Shown here piece after piece: positions 13,415-24,115 of a stretch of DNA of 64,000 nucleotides. A program made the position numbers and the translations under genes. The notes beneath the pieces are model-generated. The model did not search any database, had not been told where the DNA came from, and worked only from the letters and a program-made list of their open reading frames with translations. The stretch covers positions 1,503,412 to 1,567,411 of the forward strand of contig VWZF01002844.1 of assembly GCA_013396755.1 (NCBI GenBank). Direction: 5' to 3'. Position 1 is the stretch's first letter. Every line of letters starts with the position of its first letter. This stretch comes from Sclerurus mexicanus (Eukaryota > Chordata > Aves > Passeriformes > Furnariidae).

Positions 13415-15919
13415 GGCTCCAAGCCCATAATGAGCTCTGTGCAGAACTTTTTCCTAGGAGTCTGCAGTGCTATGGAGATCAAAGCACAGAGATAACCAAG
13501 CTCGTGGATGCCAGATGGGTTATACATTGGTCCCTGGAGGTCACAGTAGAATTTACATCAGTTTTATTTGCCATGAGCCTTGTTCATGGCACATCTTCCC
13601 TGTTTTTCATTGTTTCACTCTGCTTCATCTACATTGTGTTGCATCACTCAAAAATAATTGAATGCTTAATTTGGGAGCTAAAATATTTTTCAAAGTGTGT
13701 AAAGATTCATAAATAAATTTGCCAAGGCTGTGCTTTCACTTGCAAAGCAAAACAGCAAAAGCCATTGTGTTTTTTCCCTTGAGCTATTACAGATTTCTTC
13801 CTTTCCTTCCTGCATCTCTGATCTATTTATAAAAGTCTTTATGTGCAAATGGTATTCATCTATCATTAATTTTTTATTCCTCTACAGTAGTTTTGAAGGT
13901 TAACGAGTCAAATTTGTTCCTCTTTAATGTCTTCTAGACTTGGTAGAAACTGTTTCTACAATAACGGGTTTCCATGATTTTGTAATCTGTCTCTCTGAGT
14001 TCTACCTGCCCCTACACACACACATCCTATTTACTATTTTAATTCTTGTAACTAGGTTATACATACAGAAAAAAAAATGCAAAAATAAAATCACAGACTG
14101 AATTTCCACTAACTACAAAATTATAAAGTAATGGTTCATCAATTATTTAAATCAATGTGAATTCTACCATGATGTAGGCACATACTACTTCCCATTAAGT
14201 TTAGGATTTTTTTACTCTTACAAGTATCTACAATGCAAACCTAGCTCAGATGATAAAGAAGCTATGCAGTGCCTCTGACTGAATAGTACATCTAACTTGA
14301 ATATGTATAGTTCAAGAGAGCAAAGCAACTCACAAGCATGCAGGGAAGTAGTATAAGTAACACTGCTGTAACTGTGTCTACATCAGATAACAATACCTTC
14401 TTCCACAATACTCCTGTTACTTCAGATGCAATAGACAGCTGAACTGGGGCATAACAGGACAAAAATCAGTGGATCAGCTAGCAACAATGCTTCTGCCTTC
14501 CCGCTTGACCCTAAGCTTTCACAGAGCAACACAGATGGGCAGCACTTTCTACCTTCTTCATCTGGCAAGAAATTACCTCAGTGGCACATGACCAATCCTC
14601 AGTTATTGACATCTGTATATCTTAACACTGACCAACACTAAGCCCCCATATTCTCCCAAATCTACAGCTGGTACAGAACATGGTACTGCACTTCTCTAGT
14701 ACCTCTGTCTATGGCAAGTACACATTCACCTGGAAAGGAATCAGAATGAAGAGCTTGGTGATCTGGCCATACCTACAAATGCTATTTAGAGTTATATTTG
14801 CTGGATGTACCTTTACCAAATTACTTAGTTTGAAAAGACAGACCCCTGCTTTCTCTTGCTATTTCATATCTTCACATTAGGCTGAAACGTCACAAAGCAG
14901 CAGCACTCACTGTCACACAGGAAAAAATCATTAAGTGAGCCTAGTCCCCTCCTGAAATGGGACCATCTAGATGATAATCTTTTTTGATTGAAAGCAGAAC
15001 ACCACATCCAAATCCCACAAAACTAATAAGCCACTAGGATGAAGAGAAGTGAGAGCCCTCATCCTCATTAAACTTCTTCTCAGGAGCATTTGCTCTTTCT
15101 GGAGTGTTGATAAAGGAGTATTACTGAGCAGGGGAGGGGAGAGAGGAGAAATCTGTTCTACTTTCTATTTCTTCCCGCTGGAGAGCAGGGGCCAGGCAGG
15201 TAGCCCAATCCCAGGAAGATGCATAGCAGGGAGAAGCAAAAGATTAGTGCAGCAGATACTGAAAGAGCCACAGGACCGATGAAGGTTGCTATTATTTATA
15301 AACTGGGACTATTTTAAAAGCATTGTTCTAAGTACTATGGGACATTTCAGTTAAGAAGTTCTTATGTGTCAGGAGGGATGTAAAAAGAAGAACTCTTTAG
15401 GTGGTAAAATCACCCAGCAGGATCTTGTGCTCCCCTTGACAACATAAGAAGAGAGGGAGAGAGAAGATCAAGAGCTCTTTCAATAATTGGACACTTCTTT
15501 TATTCAATATCATGGAAATAGGGGAGATGCTGTTTTGTTAAGAATCTGGTATTCTTGGATTTTTCTTAATCTGGAACTGAATGCACCATTAAAGTGAAAT
15601 ATAGTATAGCCAGACCAGACCATCTTGGCAGCAAAAAAGTTAATTTTGTTGCCTTTTGTTTCTTTCCAATCTTAAAAATGAAAAATTAAAAAGTGTTGAA
15701 GTACATTTCTTAGGCCTTTCCATAGGTGAAAGGGGTTGGAGTGAGGCAGAAGAACCAATTCTTCACTATTTGTTAAGTTCTCTCATTGCTTTGACCACTT
15801 CTGCTTTAAAATGATGCCCCATTTCAACAATATATCAAAAAACACATTGATAGGGGTCTAGCTTCCTGAAAATTCTATGTACACATTCCTCATTGATGGG
15901 AACACTGTATGGATTGATG

Positions 15920-15945
15920 TTATAATACATTATTATGTATTATAA
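15920..15945. repeat. Perfect 11-bp-arm AT hairpin
   Basis: Arms TTATAATACAT (15920-15930) and ATGTATTATAA (15935-15945) are exact reverse complements around a 4-base TATT loop. It is a strong small DNA hairpin in AT-rich unique DNA. I see no transposon body around it. Confidence 0.85.
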
Positions 15946-16335
15946 TGTTATTGCAAATTTCTAATAGAAGAATGAGATCTCTGAAATTTTCAGACAAAAA
16001 TAATCTTTGGGCCTTTCCTTTCCAAACATAAGACAGATAAGTTTTGAAGGATAATTGCAGCTGTTTTCCTATGGCAATCAATATATTTTACACAGTTTTC
16101 TGTGTACTATGCTATGCAACAATCTGTTGAGAAACAACTGAGAGAGATTCAGTGGCAGAGGTTAATAACCTGAGAAAACATCACATCTAAGGAAGCCTAT
16201 TTGTGCATGCCACAACGATAGCTAAGTAGTCTGAAGAGTGCAAAGATTAGGCACTCTAGAAATGTGTTTTTATGTGCAATGTCTGCAACTTTAAAGCTTA
16301 CCATTTACACAGCCTCAAAAGAATCATTTGAAAGC

Positions 16336-16369
16336 AAAAAAAAACCCCAAAAAACAAACAAACAAAAAA
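16336..16369. repeat. A/C-rich low-complexity tract
   Basis: A-runs are interrupted by CCCC and by AAAC units. A similar tract lies at 27331-27374. It is a simple sequence without further signal. Confidence 0.7.
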
Positions 16370-17679
16370 GAGCTTCTTTGAAGTGCTTCTTAGTGCACCT
16401 GGCAAATTAGAAGTAAGAAATTAAACAGATTTACTACTGGCAGAAGGACTAATTAGAATAACCAGATAGGTGGCAAGCTTCAAATATGACTGTAGTAGTG
16501 CACTGATGTTAGCTACAAGGGATGAACACATGTACTTAAAAAAAATTAGACCATGAATAACTCTCTGAATTGATAGAAAAACTAGAGACTACAAAGTGCT
16601 TTATGTTCTAGAAGTGCCTCTTTTCCTCCATTGGCTGCAAAGGGATTGCCTCGTATGCAAATAGCATGCTACACTGGCCACATCCAGCTGAAATGGGACT
16701 CTGGCAATGCAAGGCCTAACTATGCCAATCCATCCCCAGCAAAACTAATAATATGGTGATACAGATAAAGGATCAAGCAGTAACCTCATGGTAATAATCT
16801 CACATGCTCACCAAGTATTTAATTAAGGTATAACCTTGTGCTCTGCCTCATTTAAATCCACATCTTGTTTCCCCTTAGCTAATAGCTCTATTAACGTCAG
16901 CAAGCTCCACGTTACTCAGCACTCACATCTCAATGGCATGGGAGCATCCATTTAACGTGGTCTGATGTTCCAAATACACCTTCAGGTTCATTACCTGAGG
17001 ATGACTGAAAGCTTAAGGTCACAAAGCATAATCAAAGCCATATTCAAAAAATCACGCAGACATATGATAATGTGGTCTGTAAACAGCCTTAAAACCAGAA
17101 TAAATTGTTTCCAGTTGACAAAAAAGGTGCAAGTCCAGCAGCCAAGGCCCTGTGCTTTCTATGTCACATGCACAGAGCCATAGAGTCAGTACAAAAGCTT
17201 CTGTTGAGTCTAGGGTAAATACTCACTATAGCAAGAGGTGTTCATGGGGCAGGGGGACTTACTTGTGTTCAGAAATCTCTCTTACCTTGTTTGTCTCTTT
17301 TTCTTTTTTTTTTATCAGCAATAAAGGTAATCAGTGTGAACAGCAAAAGGAAATGTTCAGAGGGGATTTTAGAGTTTCTTCAATATTTTCTTTCCTCTCC
17401 TCTGCTAATTGCTTTTTAAAGAGTTATTGAAAGCTGGACTATATACACCAAGAAGTTTCCAGAAACCACTGAGACTGAGTGTAGGTAATAAAATTCTTAG
17501 GCTTACACTGCTTTTTAATATCTTGTTGACTGAGGATCAGTTGAAACTTCAGCAAGAGACTCAGAAACACAATTACTATGTGTACTATGTCACCAGCTTC
17601 CCTCTTTCCCCTAGGCATAGGTCTTAATCTGTATTCATTTAGAAGGAAAATGTCTCTCTACTCCATTCCTTCCAAACCA

Positions 17680-18080
17680 CCATAATTGCTGTACAAATTA
17701 TGAGTTGTCATGAAACGAACCAGCAAACCTCCATTTTGTACCGTATCTTGTATCACCTTAATGGTTTATGAGGCTGTGACTTCACTTATTTGAATAGCAA
17801 CCATTTTTTTATTCCTGCTAGTCTGTGTTAAGAGGGTTTTAATGGTTGTATAATGAGGCCTGAAAAAACGAAGATGTTGTTCTGCTTCTGTCCACTTAGC
17901 TGCTTTGTTAGAATTTATAATATCTCTTACACAATTCTACCCTTTAGTTTTTCAGCAGCAATATTTTTCAGTCTCACCAGAATTATAGCATATGTTAATC
18001 TTTTAAGGAAAGTCCTGCTCTTTGCAGGATGCATTATAAACAGCCTTCCTGAGGGCTTTGCCTTTTAATCTCATTACAAT
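17680..18080. other. Candidate conserved non-coding block
   Basis: This stretch is dense in words typical of vertebrate distal enhancers: CATAATTGCTG, CAAATTATGAG, TTTAATGG and TTTTAATCTCATTACAATG. It also contains a short perfect hairpin (TCCTGC, 5-base loop, GCAGGA) near 18010-18032. There is no repeat and no convincing open frame. The call is an inference from composition and motif density; no alignment supports it. It may be ordinary unique DNA. Confidence 0.25.
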
Positions 18081-20399
18081 GATTTATTTGTTTTTATCTA
18101 CTTTCTTTTTGAAAACATGTATTTAAAAGTAGGGTTTATAAATTTACTTAGATATTTGATTACTGAAAAATTTCCAATGCAATACACAAATGTTTCTTTT
18201 AAATATCAAATACTGCTCAGAAATGTAACTTCAGGAAAAAAGTATTGGGTTTATACAGAATTGAATGGAATACTTTGCTGAATATGTTTTTAGGACTGCC
18301 TTTCCAACATTAAGATCTTTTCTGTCTTTCCTGTGCTTATTTTGAGAGTAATCTGGAGTTTAGTTATATTGGTTGTATTTATATAAACCTTATCTGAGTT
18401 ATCATGTAATGTTATCTTTTCAGTTTGCTTGGCTAGAGTATTTGTGCTATTACCAGTTGTTTCACTGAATATTACAGTATTTGATACAAATAGGTGTTTC
18501 TTAGATTAAACATTCAATTCAGCTGTCTGCCCTGAAGGTAAAAGTTTGTCCTTGGTAAAGATGAGCTTTCTCCAGGGCATCTGAAGGTCACAGAAAGATC
18601 TTTCAAAGTACAATAACAATTTGAGTTTCCAGTTTCAAAGAATATTTCTTCGACCCTGTTCCCTGGGTAAATGTAAATGTATACAGTAAACCTATGCAGG
18701 ATCAATTTAACAAAATAAACCCAACAAAATATTTCACTGTGCACCATTCTTCCCTTGGGCTAATAAACATGTGACAGATGTTAGTCATTACTAAAGGCAT
18801 AGCAATGCCATCACAAAGGGAACAGTCTGAGAACCTGAAAATGCTGCAACTTCTACATGGTTGGTGTGCAGCATATGCTTTCAGTGCCATTCATAGCTCA
18901 TTTTAAACAAGTTTTATTTCCAAAGGTGGCTTTTTCATTTCATTTCAGTCACATCTCTTGTGCTAAGGGTGGAAAGCAGAGGAAGTAGGGGAAGTAAAGT
19001 ATTCATCTGAAGACAGAACTATCTGGGTACCTTCTCTAAACGCTTCTAACAGCAGTCCCACCTTTCCTTTCTCCCACTGACTTCTCTCAGTCTTTGGAAA
19101 TTTTTGTGTAAAAAACACCCTGATGATAAATACTGAAAATATTTGTCTCTAGAACAATCCGACATTGATTCCAGAGCTTCAGTGAAGACAGAAGGGGAAG
19201 GGATGTGTACCTACTCGTTTAGAGCTGCAGGTTTAGTTGGGAACTCTCCCATTTTAGTTTTGTTTTTTGTTTGTTTTTGTTTCGGAGCTCACTCATAAAT
19301 ATTATGCTGGCCTGGAGTCTCATGAAATATATTTTAACAAGGAGAATAAATAATGTAAGACTTTAAGTACCATCACTGCTGAGATCACAGAGGACTCTCT
19401 TGTTTTGAAAGATCACTTTTCTCCTCCTGGATTTACATTGATTCTCTCTGTTACTTCTGTTAAAAGTCCCCATAAGAGTAACAACATCTTTCATGACTAG
19501 GTAAAAACAATCTGCATCCAAAGCAAAGCATCATCTGAATCTGTAACATCAAAACTTGGCAGAGCCATTAAAATTCATTTTCTAGAAGATGCAACTTGTT
19601 ATCTTTTGTTGCATCATTTGGAAAATAAACCAGTTTTTAAGCATTACAGAAAAATACATTAGAAAAGCATAATCCAGTTTGCTTCCTAAGTCAGAAGGCT
19701 TTCATATTACAAAACCATTCAGAAGGAGCTTTTATTTACTTAAATATAAAACATCCACTCCGAAGCTCTTCATACATTGTTTACAAAACTGTCTTGTTTG
19801 GGGTATTTACTTGGACTACGTGATGGGAAAAAGCACCCACATGAAATATAATAATGAAAATCAACATAATGCATGATGTTGTGCAACTGCAGCTGTTGTA
19901 AGTCAGTATGAAGCCTTTCGGCTCCTACAGTTGACAGTGTGATACAGAAGGTCAATATTTCCAAAATGTTTTTTAACAATAGAAACTATTAGAGCATCTA
20001 AATATTGGCTGAGATTTCTAAAAGTAAACAGGTTTTTTTAGAAAGGTCAATTTCTCTTTGAAAAAGTTTTAAAAGCAAAATACAAAACAATTTTCTAGAA
20101 GGACAAAACTGACAAATTCCATATTCTGTCCAGATGGTGAGGGGGTTTGCGTTTTTCTTTAAGTAAATCTATCTTCCATTTCATAATTTCAAAATCTAGG
20201 TAAACACTAAAAAATAAATACATAAACTGTTTGGAAACCTTTCGTAAATGTCTTGTTTGAAGAGTTATGGAACTGATGAGGGTGAACAGAAAAAAAATAC
20301 AATAAAAAGGCATTAAGGGATAACAGCTACAAGGTTCAAAGCCTCCAAACAATGTCTACTTATTTTCTGTAGCTGTCTAAATAGGTTTCAAAAAAACAA
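18081..20399. other. Unique non-coding DNA, 18.1-20.4 kb
   Basis: I see nothing here beyond unique AT-rich sequence and a T/G-rich run near 19257-19281. The open frames are under 90 codons and unrecognised. Confidence 0.5.
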
Positions 20400-20688
20400 C
20401 AGGTGCCAATCACTGCTCAGGGATTGTCTGTGCATCAGTTAGCAGGTTTAACCATTCAGAGTGGTGGATCCCTGGTTTCCTAGAGATGGCTGAACAACCA
20501 CCTGCCTGTGAGACCTGGTGAATGAATCCCTTATTTTGCTTTGCTTGCATGCCTAGCTTTTGCTTTACCTATTAGACTGTCTTGATCTCAACCCATGAGT
20601 TTTCTCACATTTACCCCTGTATCCCACTGAGGTGACTGACTGAACGGCTGTGTGGGGCTATGTTGCCAGCTGGGGTTAAACCATGACA
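20400..20688 (-). mobile_element. Endogenous retrovirus LTR, 5' part (avian family)
   Basis: On the minus strand the element starts TGTCATGGTTTAACCCCAG and continues with GCAACATAGCCCCAC, GTGAGAAAACTC, GGGTTGAGATCAAGACAGT, TAATAGGTAAAGCAAAAGC and GTTCAGCCATCTC. These words occur in this order in a common avian LTR family, often grouped with ERVL-type elements. Only the 5' portion is recognisable. The downstream part, which should hold the promoter and polyadenylation region, is lost or too diverged, so the inner edge near 20400 is approximate. No retroviral coding sequence flanks it, so it is a truncated solo remnant. The family assignment is from memory of the consensus. Confidence 0.75.
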
Positions 20689-21658
20689 GTCTAACTGCAA
20701 TTAATGAAGTTTGAAAGAGCGCTATCTAAGGACACAGAAAAGAAGTAGAATCACCCCAGCACTCTGGATTCATTCAGAGGTAGGATTGCCAGCTGTATTT
20801 TTTCCCTGGACATGGATGTTGAATAGATCTGTAATGAAATCGTCTCTCACACTCTCTTTTCCATCACCCATATAACACATGATTTCCTACCACGCACCTC
20901 TTCCTTCACTCTTTCACTTGGCCACAATGTCAAACCAAAGTCTCTTTGAAGATAACTTTCACTGCTGTCTTCACTGGTGCCAAAACCAGAGGTTCCATGG
21001 AGACACAATATTTCAAACTGTCTTCTACCACTGTATAAGTCAAAAAATAAAATTCACACAAACCAGTATTTAACAAACAGTTAGCATCCATAATGTATTT
21101 TCAGGCAACTAAGTAAGTGGATTCCTTTGCTAAAGCTCTGCATTCCTGGGAGATCACATTATAGGGAAAAAACCCACATTGTATTTGGTTCCTAGCACTT
21201 TTCAAAACAGCTCAGCAGGCTTTCAAACACCCTTCTAACATGATAAGTATAGCCAGCATCCAAACAATTATGATTTTATCACTTTGCCTGTTCATTTCTC
21301 AGAGAAGACTCCCCATCTGAACACTGTTGAAGTCTCTTTTATTATCCTCTTGCAGGGTGAATAATTTCCCAAGAACACTAGAATTCATTCTTATCTTACA
21401 GTGTTTTAAGTTACCCTTGTTTGAGTTCAGATCTTGAAAAACTGAAATCCTGTCAAAAATACTTCCCCTGAAGTTTTTTATTCCCTAAAATGACTTTTTC
21501 AATTCATAAAAAAGTCATTCAGGTTTGACAAAATAGGAAAAAAAAAATCCTTTCAATTCATTTGACTTAGAAAAGGAAGCAATGAGTTCAATTTTTCAAA
21601 GCAATATTGTAGTTAAAGAACATGTTTGTTCACCTTGCGATAAGATTACTGTTGAAAT
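20689..21658. other. Unique non-coding DNA, 20.7-21.7 kb
   Basis: This stretch lies between the LTR fragment and the first CR1. No gene, repeat or RNA is recognisable. Confidence 0.5.
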
Positions 21659-21891
21659 TCCATCTGAACACAAGAGAACACATTTTAACTGTAATTGCTT
21701 TACTGTAGTAGTAGTCAGATATCAGAACAGATTGCCCCAAAAGCTTGTAGAATATTCATCTGTGGATATACTAAAAACCCAACTGGGACACAGCCTTTAA
21801 CAACATGCTCTGGTTTACCATGCTGTGTGCAGGAGACTAAGGTGGTCTTAAGAGGGTCCTTGGACCCTCAGCCATCCCACAATTCCGTGAC
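21659..21891 (+). mobile_element. CR1 3' end, old diverged copy
   Basis: The order of words follows the CR1 3' region: CCATCTGAACACAAGAGAACA, then an AGAACAGATTGCCCCA segment (consensus GGAACAGGTTGCCCAG), AAAACCCAACTGGGACACAGC, a TGCTCTGG segment, and a final GACCCTCAGCCAT-like end with a CCGTGAC tail. Many substitutions and small indels show an old insertion. It is severely 5' truncated, as most CR1 copies are, and has no coding capacity. Confidence 0.8.
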
Positions 21892-22721
21892 TACATGTGA
21901 AACAGAAATATCAAGGTTCTTCATCCATCAGGACAGTATATAAAAACCTTGGAATATTTGTCTCAAAACAGAAATAAAAAAAAGCATTTAAATTAAAAAA
22001 CCCAAATACTACTATTACACTAACAACAAATAAGTTGCTAGCTTTGACATATCTTCTGTTATCATTTGTTATCACTAGAGCATCTGTATGGTGAAATGCC
22101 TACACGGATCTTCCTATATTCTACATGAGATCACATTTCTGTCTGTGCAGAAAGTCCTTACAAGAAACTGGTCAAGAAGAAATTTGCAGTCCCTTCCTCT
22201 TTCAAACCCAGGCCATAAAGAAGCTACAAAATTTTCACAGTTGTGTAGAGCATTTTTTTGTTTTTATCCCCACTGATACCGAGATTTTATAGTCTGATGA
22301 GCAGAAATCTGAATTCCTACTCTTTTGTTAAATCTGTAAATTTAAGTATTTACATTGTATTTTTCTTCTATTGACATTAGGTAATCTTCCAATTATCCAA
22401 CTTGTAAGTTAAAAATAATTATAAATTAAATGAGCAGTTATCTGTATGACATTGCAGTATGAGACTTCCTCTATGAAAAAAAAAATCACATAACTTTGGG
22501 CGCTAGGGTGCTTCTTTCAGAAAACAGAGTTTTTGCTTTGGCTTTCCATTCCACAACCCACATACACTTGCATGAAGAACCTTATCTGCCCTTATCTTTG
22601 TCCTCTCTCTCCACAAATTGTTTCTAAGGCCTAAGGTCTCCCTCCCCATATAGAAGTTTGTACAGCACAGATTACATACATATTAGCTGTAGCTAAACTT
22701 TTGTTTAGTAGTAGCAGATCT
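21892..22721. other. Unique non-coding DNA between two CR1 remnants
   Basis: No gene or repeat is recognisable here. The spacing of the two CR1 remnants, in the same orientation but from clearly different subfamilies, suggests two independent insertions. Confidence 0.5.
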
Positions 22722-22926
22722 GTCTTCCTGGAAAATAAGGGTGGTAAAACACTGGAACAGGTTGCCCAGACAGATGGTAGATGCTCCATCCCTAGAAACA
22801 TTCAAGGTCAGGTTGGGCAGGGCTCTGTGCAACCTGTCCTACTTGATGTCCCTGCTTATTGAAGGAGGGTAGGCTAGATAACCTTTAAAGGTCCCTTCCA
22901 ACCCAAAATATTCTGTAATACTATGA
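22722..22926 (+). mobile_element. CR1 3' end
   Basis: It reads ACACTGGAACAGGTTGCCCAG, TTCAAGGTCAGGTTGGGCAG, CTAGATAACCTTTAAAGG and GTCCCTTCCAACCCAAA, ending with an ATTCTGTAATACTATGAA tail that corresponds to the CR1 terminal ATTCTATG-type repeat. The fit to the CR1 3' untranslated region is good and better preserved than in the copy at 21.7 kb. It is 5' truncated to about 205 bases. Confidence 0.9.
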
Positions 22927-23975
22927 ACAATTTTCATTTCCCATCTCTCTCTAGCAAGTAGATTTTGAGCCGTAGCACAGAGTTGCCACCTTTCATCCAA
23001 AACTGCTTTTTACTAGAGAAAGAAGCAATCTCTGAGTAATAAGTAAATTAGGCTATACATCACTCTGGGATGCTTATGGATGACAGGTGTTATATAAAGA
23101 GAAATCATTCCCACCAAATCACTAGCTACAAAGCCATTATAAGCTGATAGCAGGCTGGAAGTCAAAGTGAAAAGAATTGCCATTCACTTTGGTAATGCCT
23201 TCAAATCCTCACAACCTAAACCAAAGAGCCTGTTCTACTACATCATATAAAAAAAGGTCGCATTAGCCACAGCTGTAACTTGGTGCCTTCTCAGGGCTCA
23301 GGGCAGCCATGCGCATCCCTGCTATACAACACTGGTCAAAGGGCATCACTTTAGTGCATAGCAACCTTCCCAAGGACAGAGGTCCTCCACAAAGGCCTGT
23401 GTGATTCAAGGCAGCACTTTCAGGTAGTGGGAAAGTATCTCAAGCTACCTCAGACAGGCCCCGGCCTTCTGCCTAGTATTTCATCTGCCAAAATAGTTTC
23501 AAATCCTAGCAAATCCAATGCAGTCTCCCTTAAATTAATGTATAACATCACAAGTTTTGTGTCTTGGATTATTTTTAAGTCACTGAATCTCATTCTCGGA
23601 GTTTCTCGTGATTTTTCATTAGCCTGACTGAAGATTTCATCTACATGGGTTGAAAGTCATCTTCATCCATAGAAGAGAAATCAACCTGTACGTGTGTACG
23701 CATGTGTTTGCATGTGCCTTTTTCAGGGGTGGTGGTAACTATATCTACCTAACTACAAAAACAGTAATCCAGTACTTGTTCTTTAAAAAGCAATCAATTT
23801 AATATATTTATGCCTTTTAGCAGTATTTAGAGATTCAACCTCAGTTTTGCTTATCCCCACATTATCGCACATTCCAGACCCTTCCCCAATTCATCTTTTT
23901 GAAGCATTAAAAAAAAAAAGAAATCAGAAAAGAAAGGGGACATTAAAAATAAAGAGTAGAAAATGTTTAAAAATA
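22927..23975. other. Unique non-coding DNA, 22.9-24.0 kb
   Basis: I see no gene or repeat other than a short run of GTGTGTA-like words near 23690-23716. Confidence 0.5.
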
Positions 23976-24115
23976 AGGATAGGATAGGATAGGATAGGAT
24001 AGGATAGGATAGGATAGGATAGGATAGGATAGGATAGGATAGGATAGGATAGGATAGGATAGGATAGGATAGGATAGGATAGGATAGGATAGGATAGGAT
24101 AGGATAGGATAGGAT
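23976..24115. repeat. Pure (AGGAT)28 pentanucleotide microsatellite
   Basis: Twenty-eight perfect, uninterrupted AGGAT units cover 140 bases. On the minus strand the array is free of stops in one frame and reads as a Leu-Ser-Tyr-Pro-Ile repeat, which explains two apparent open frames there. No promoter or splice context supports translation. GG pairs recur every five bases with three-base ATA loops, so two-tetrad G-quadruplex folding of the plus strand is conceivable. A pure array this long is expected to be highly length-variable. Confidence 0.99.

Larger units (their letters stand above)
11150..17679. other. Unique non-coding DNA, 11.1-17.7 kb
   Basis: No gene is supportable. Apart from the AT palindromes at 13.39 and 15.92 kb and an A/C-rich tract at 16336-16369, I see only unique sequence. 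A patch at about 11160-11300, with TTTGTTAATGACAG and TGTAATTTGCAG words, has the look of a conserved non-coding element, but that is only an impression. Confidence 0.5.

Noticed and set aside
23976..24115. CRISPR-like or satellite array
   Set aside because: There are no spacers. It is a simple pentanucleotide microsatellite in eukaryotic DNA.
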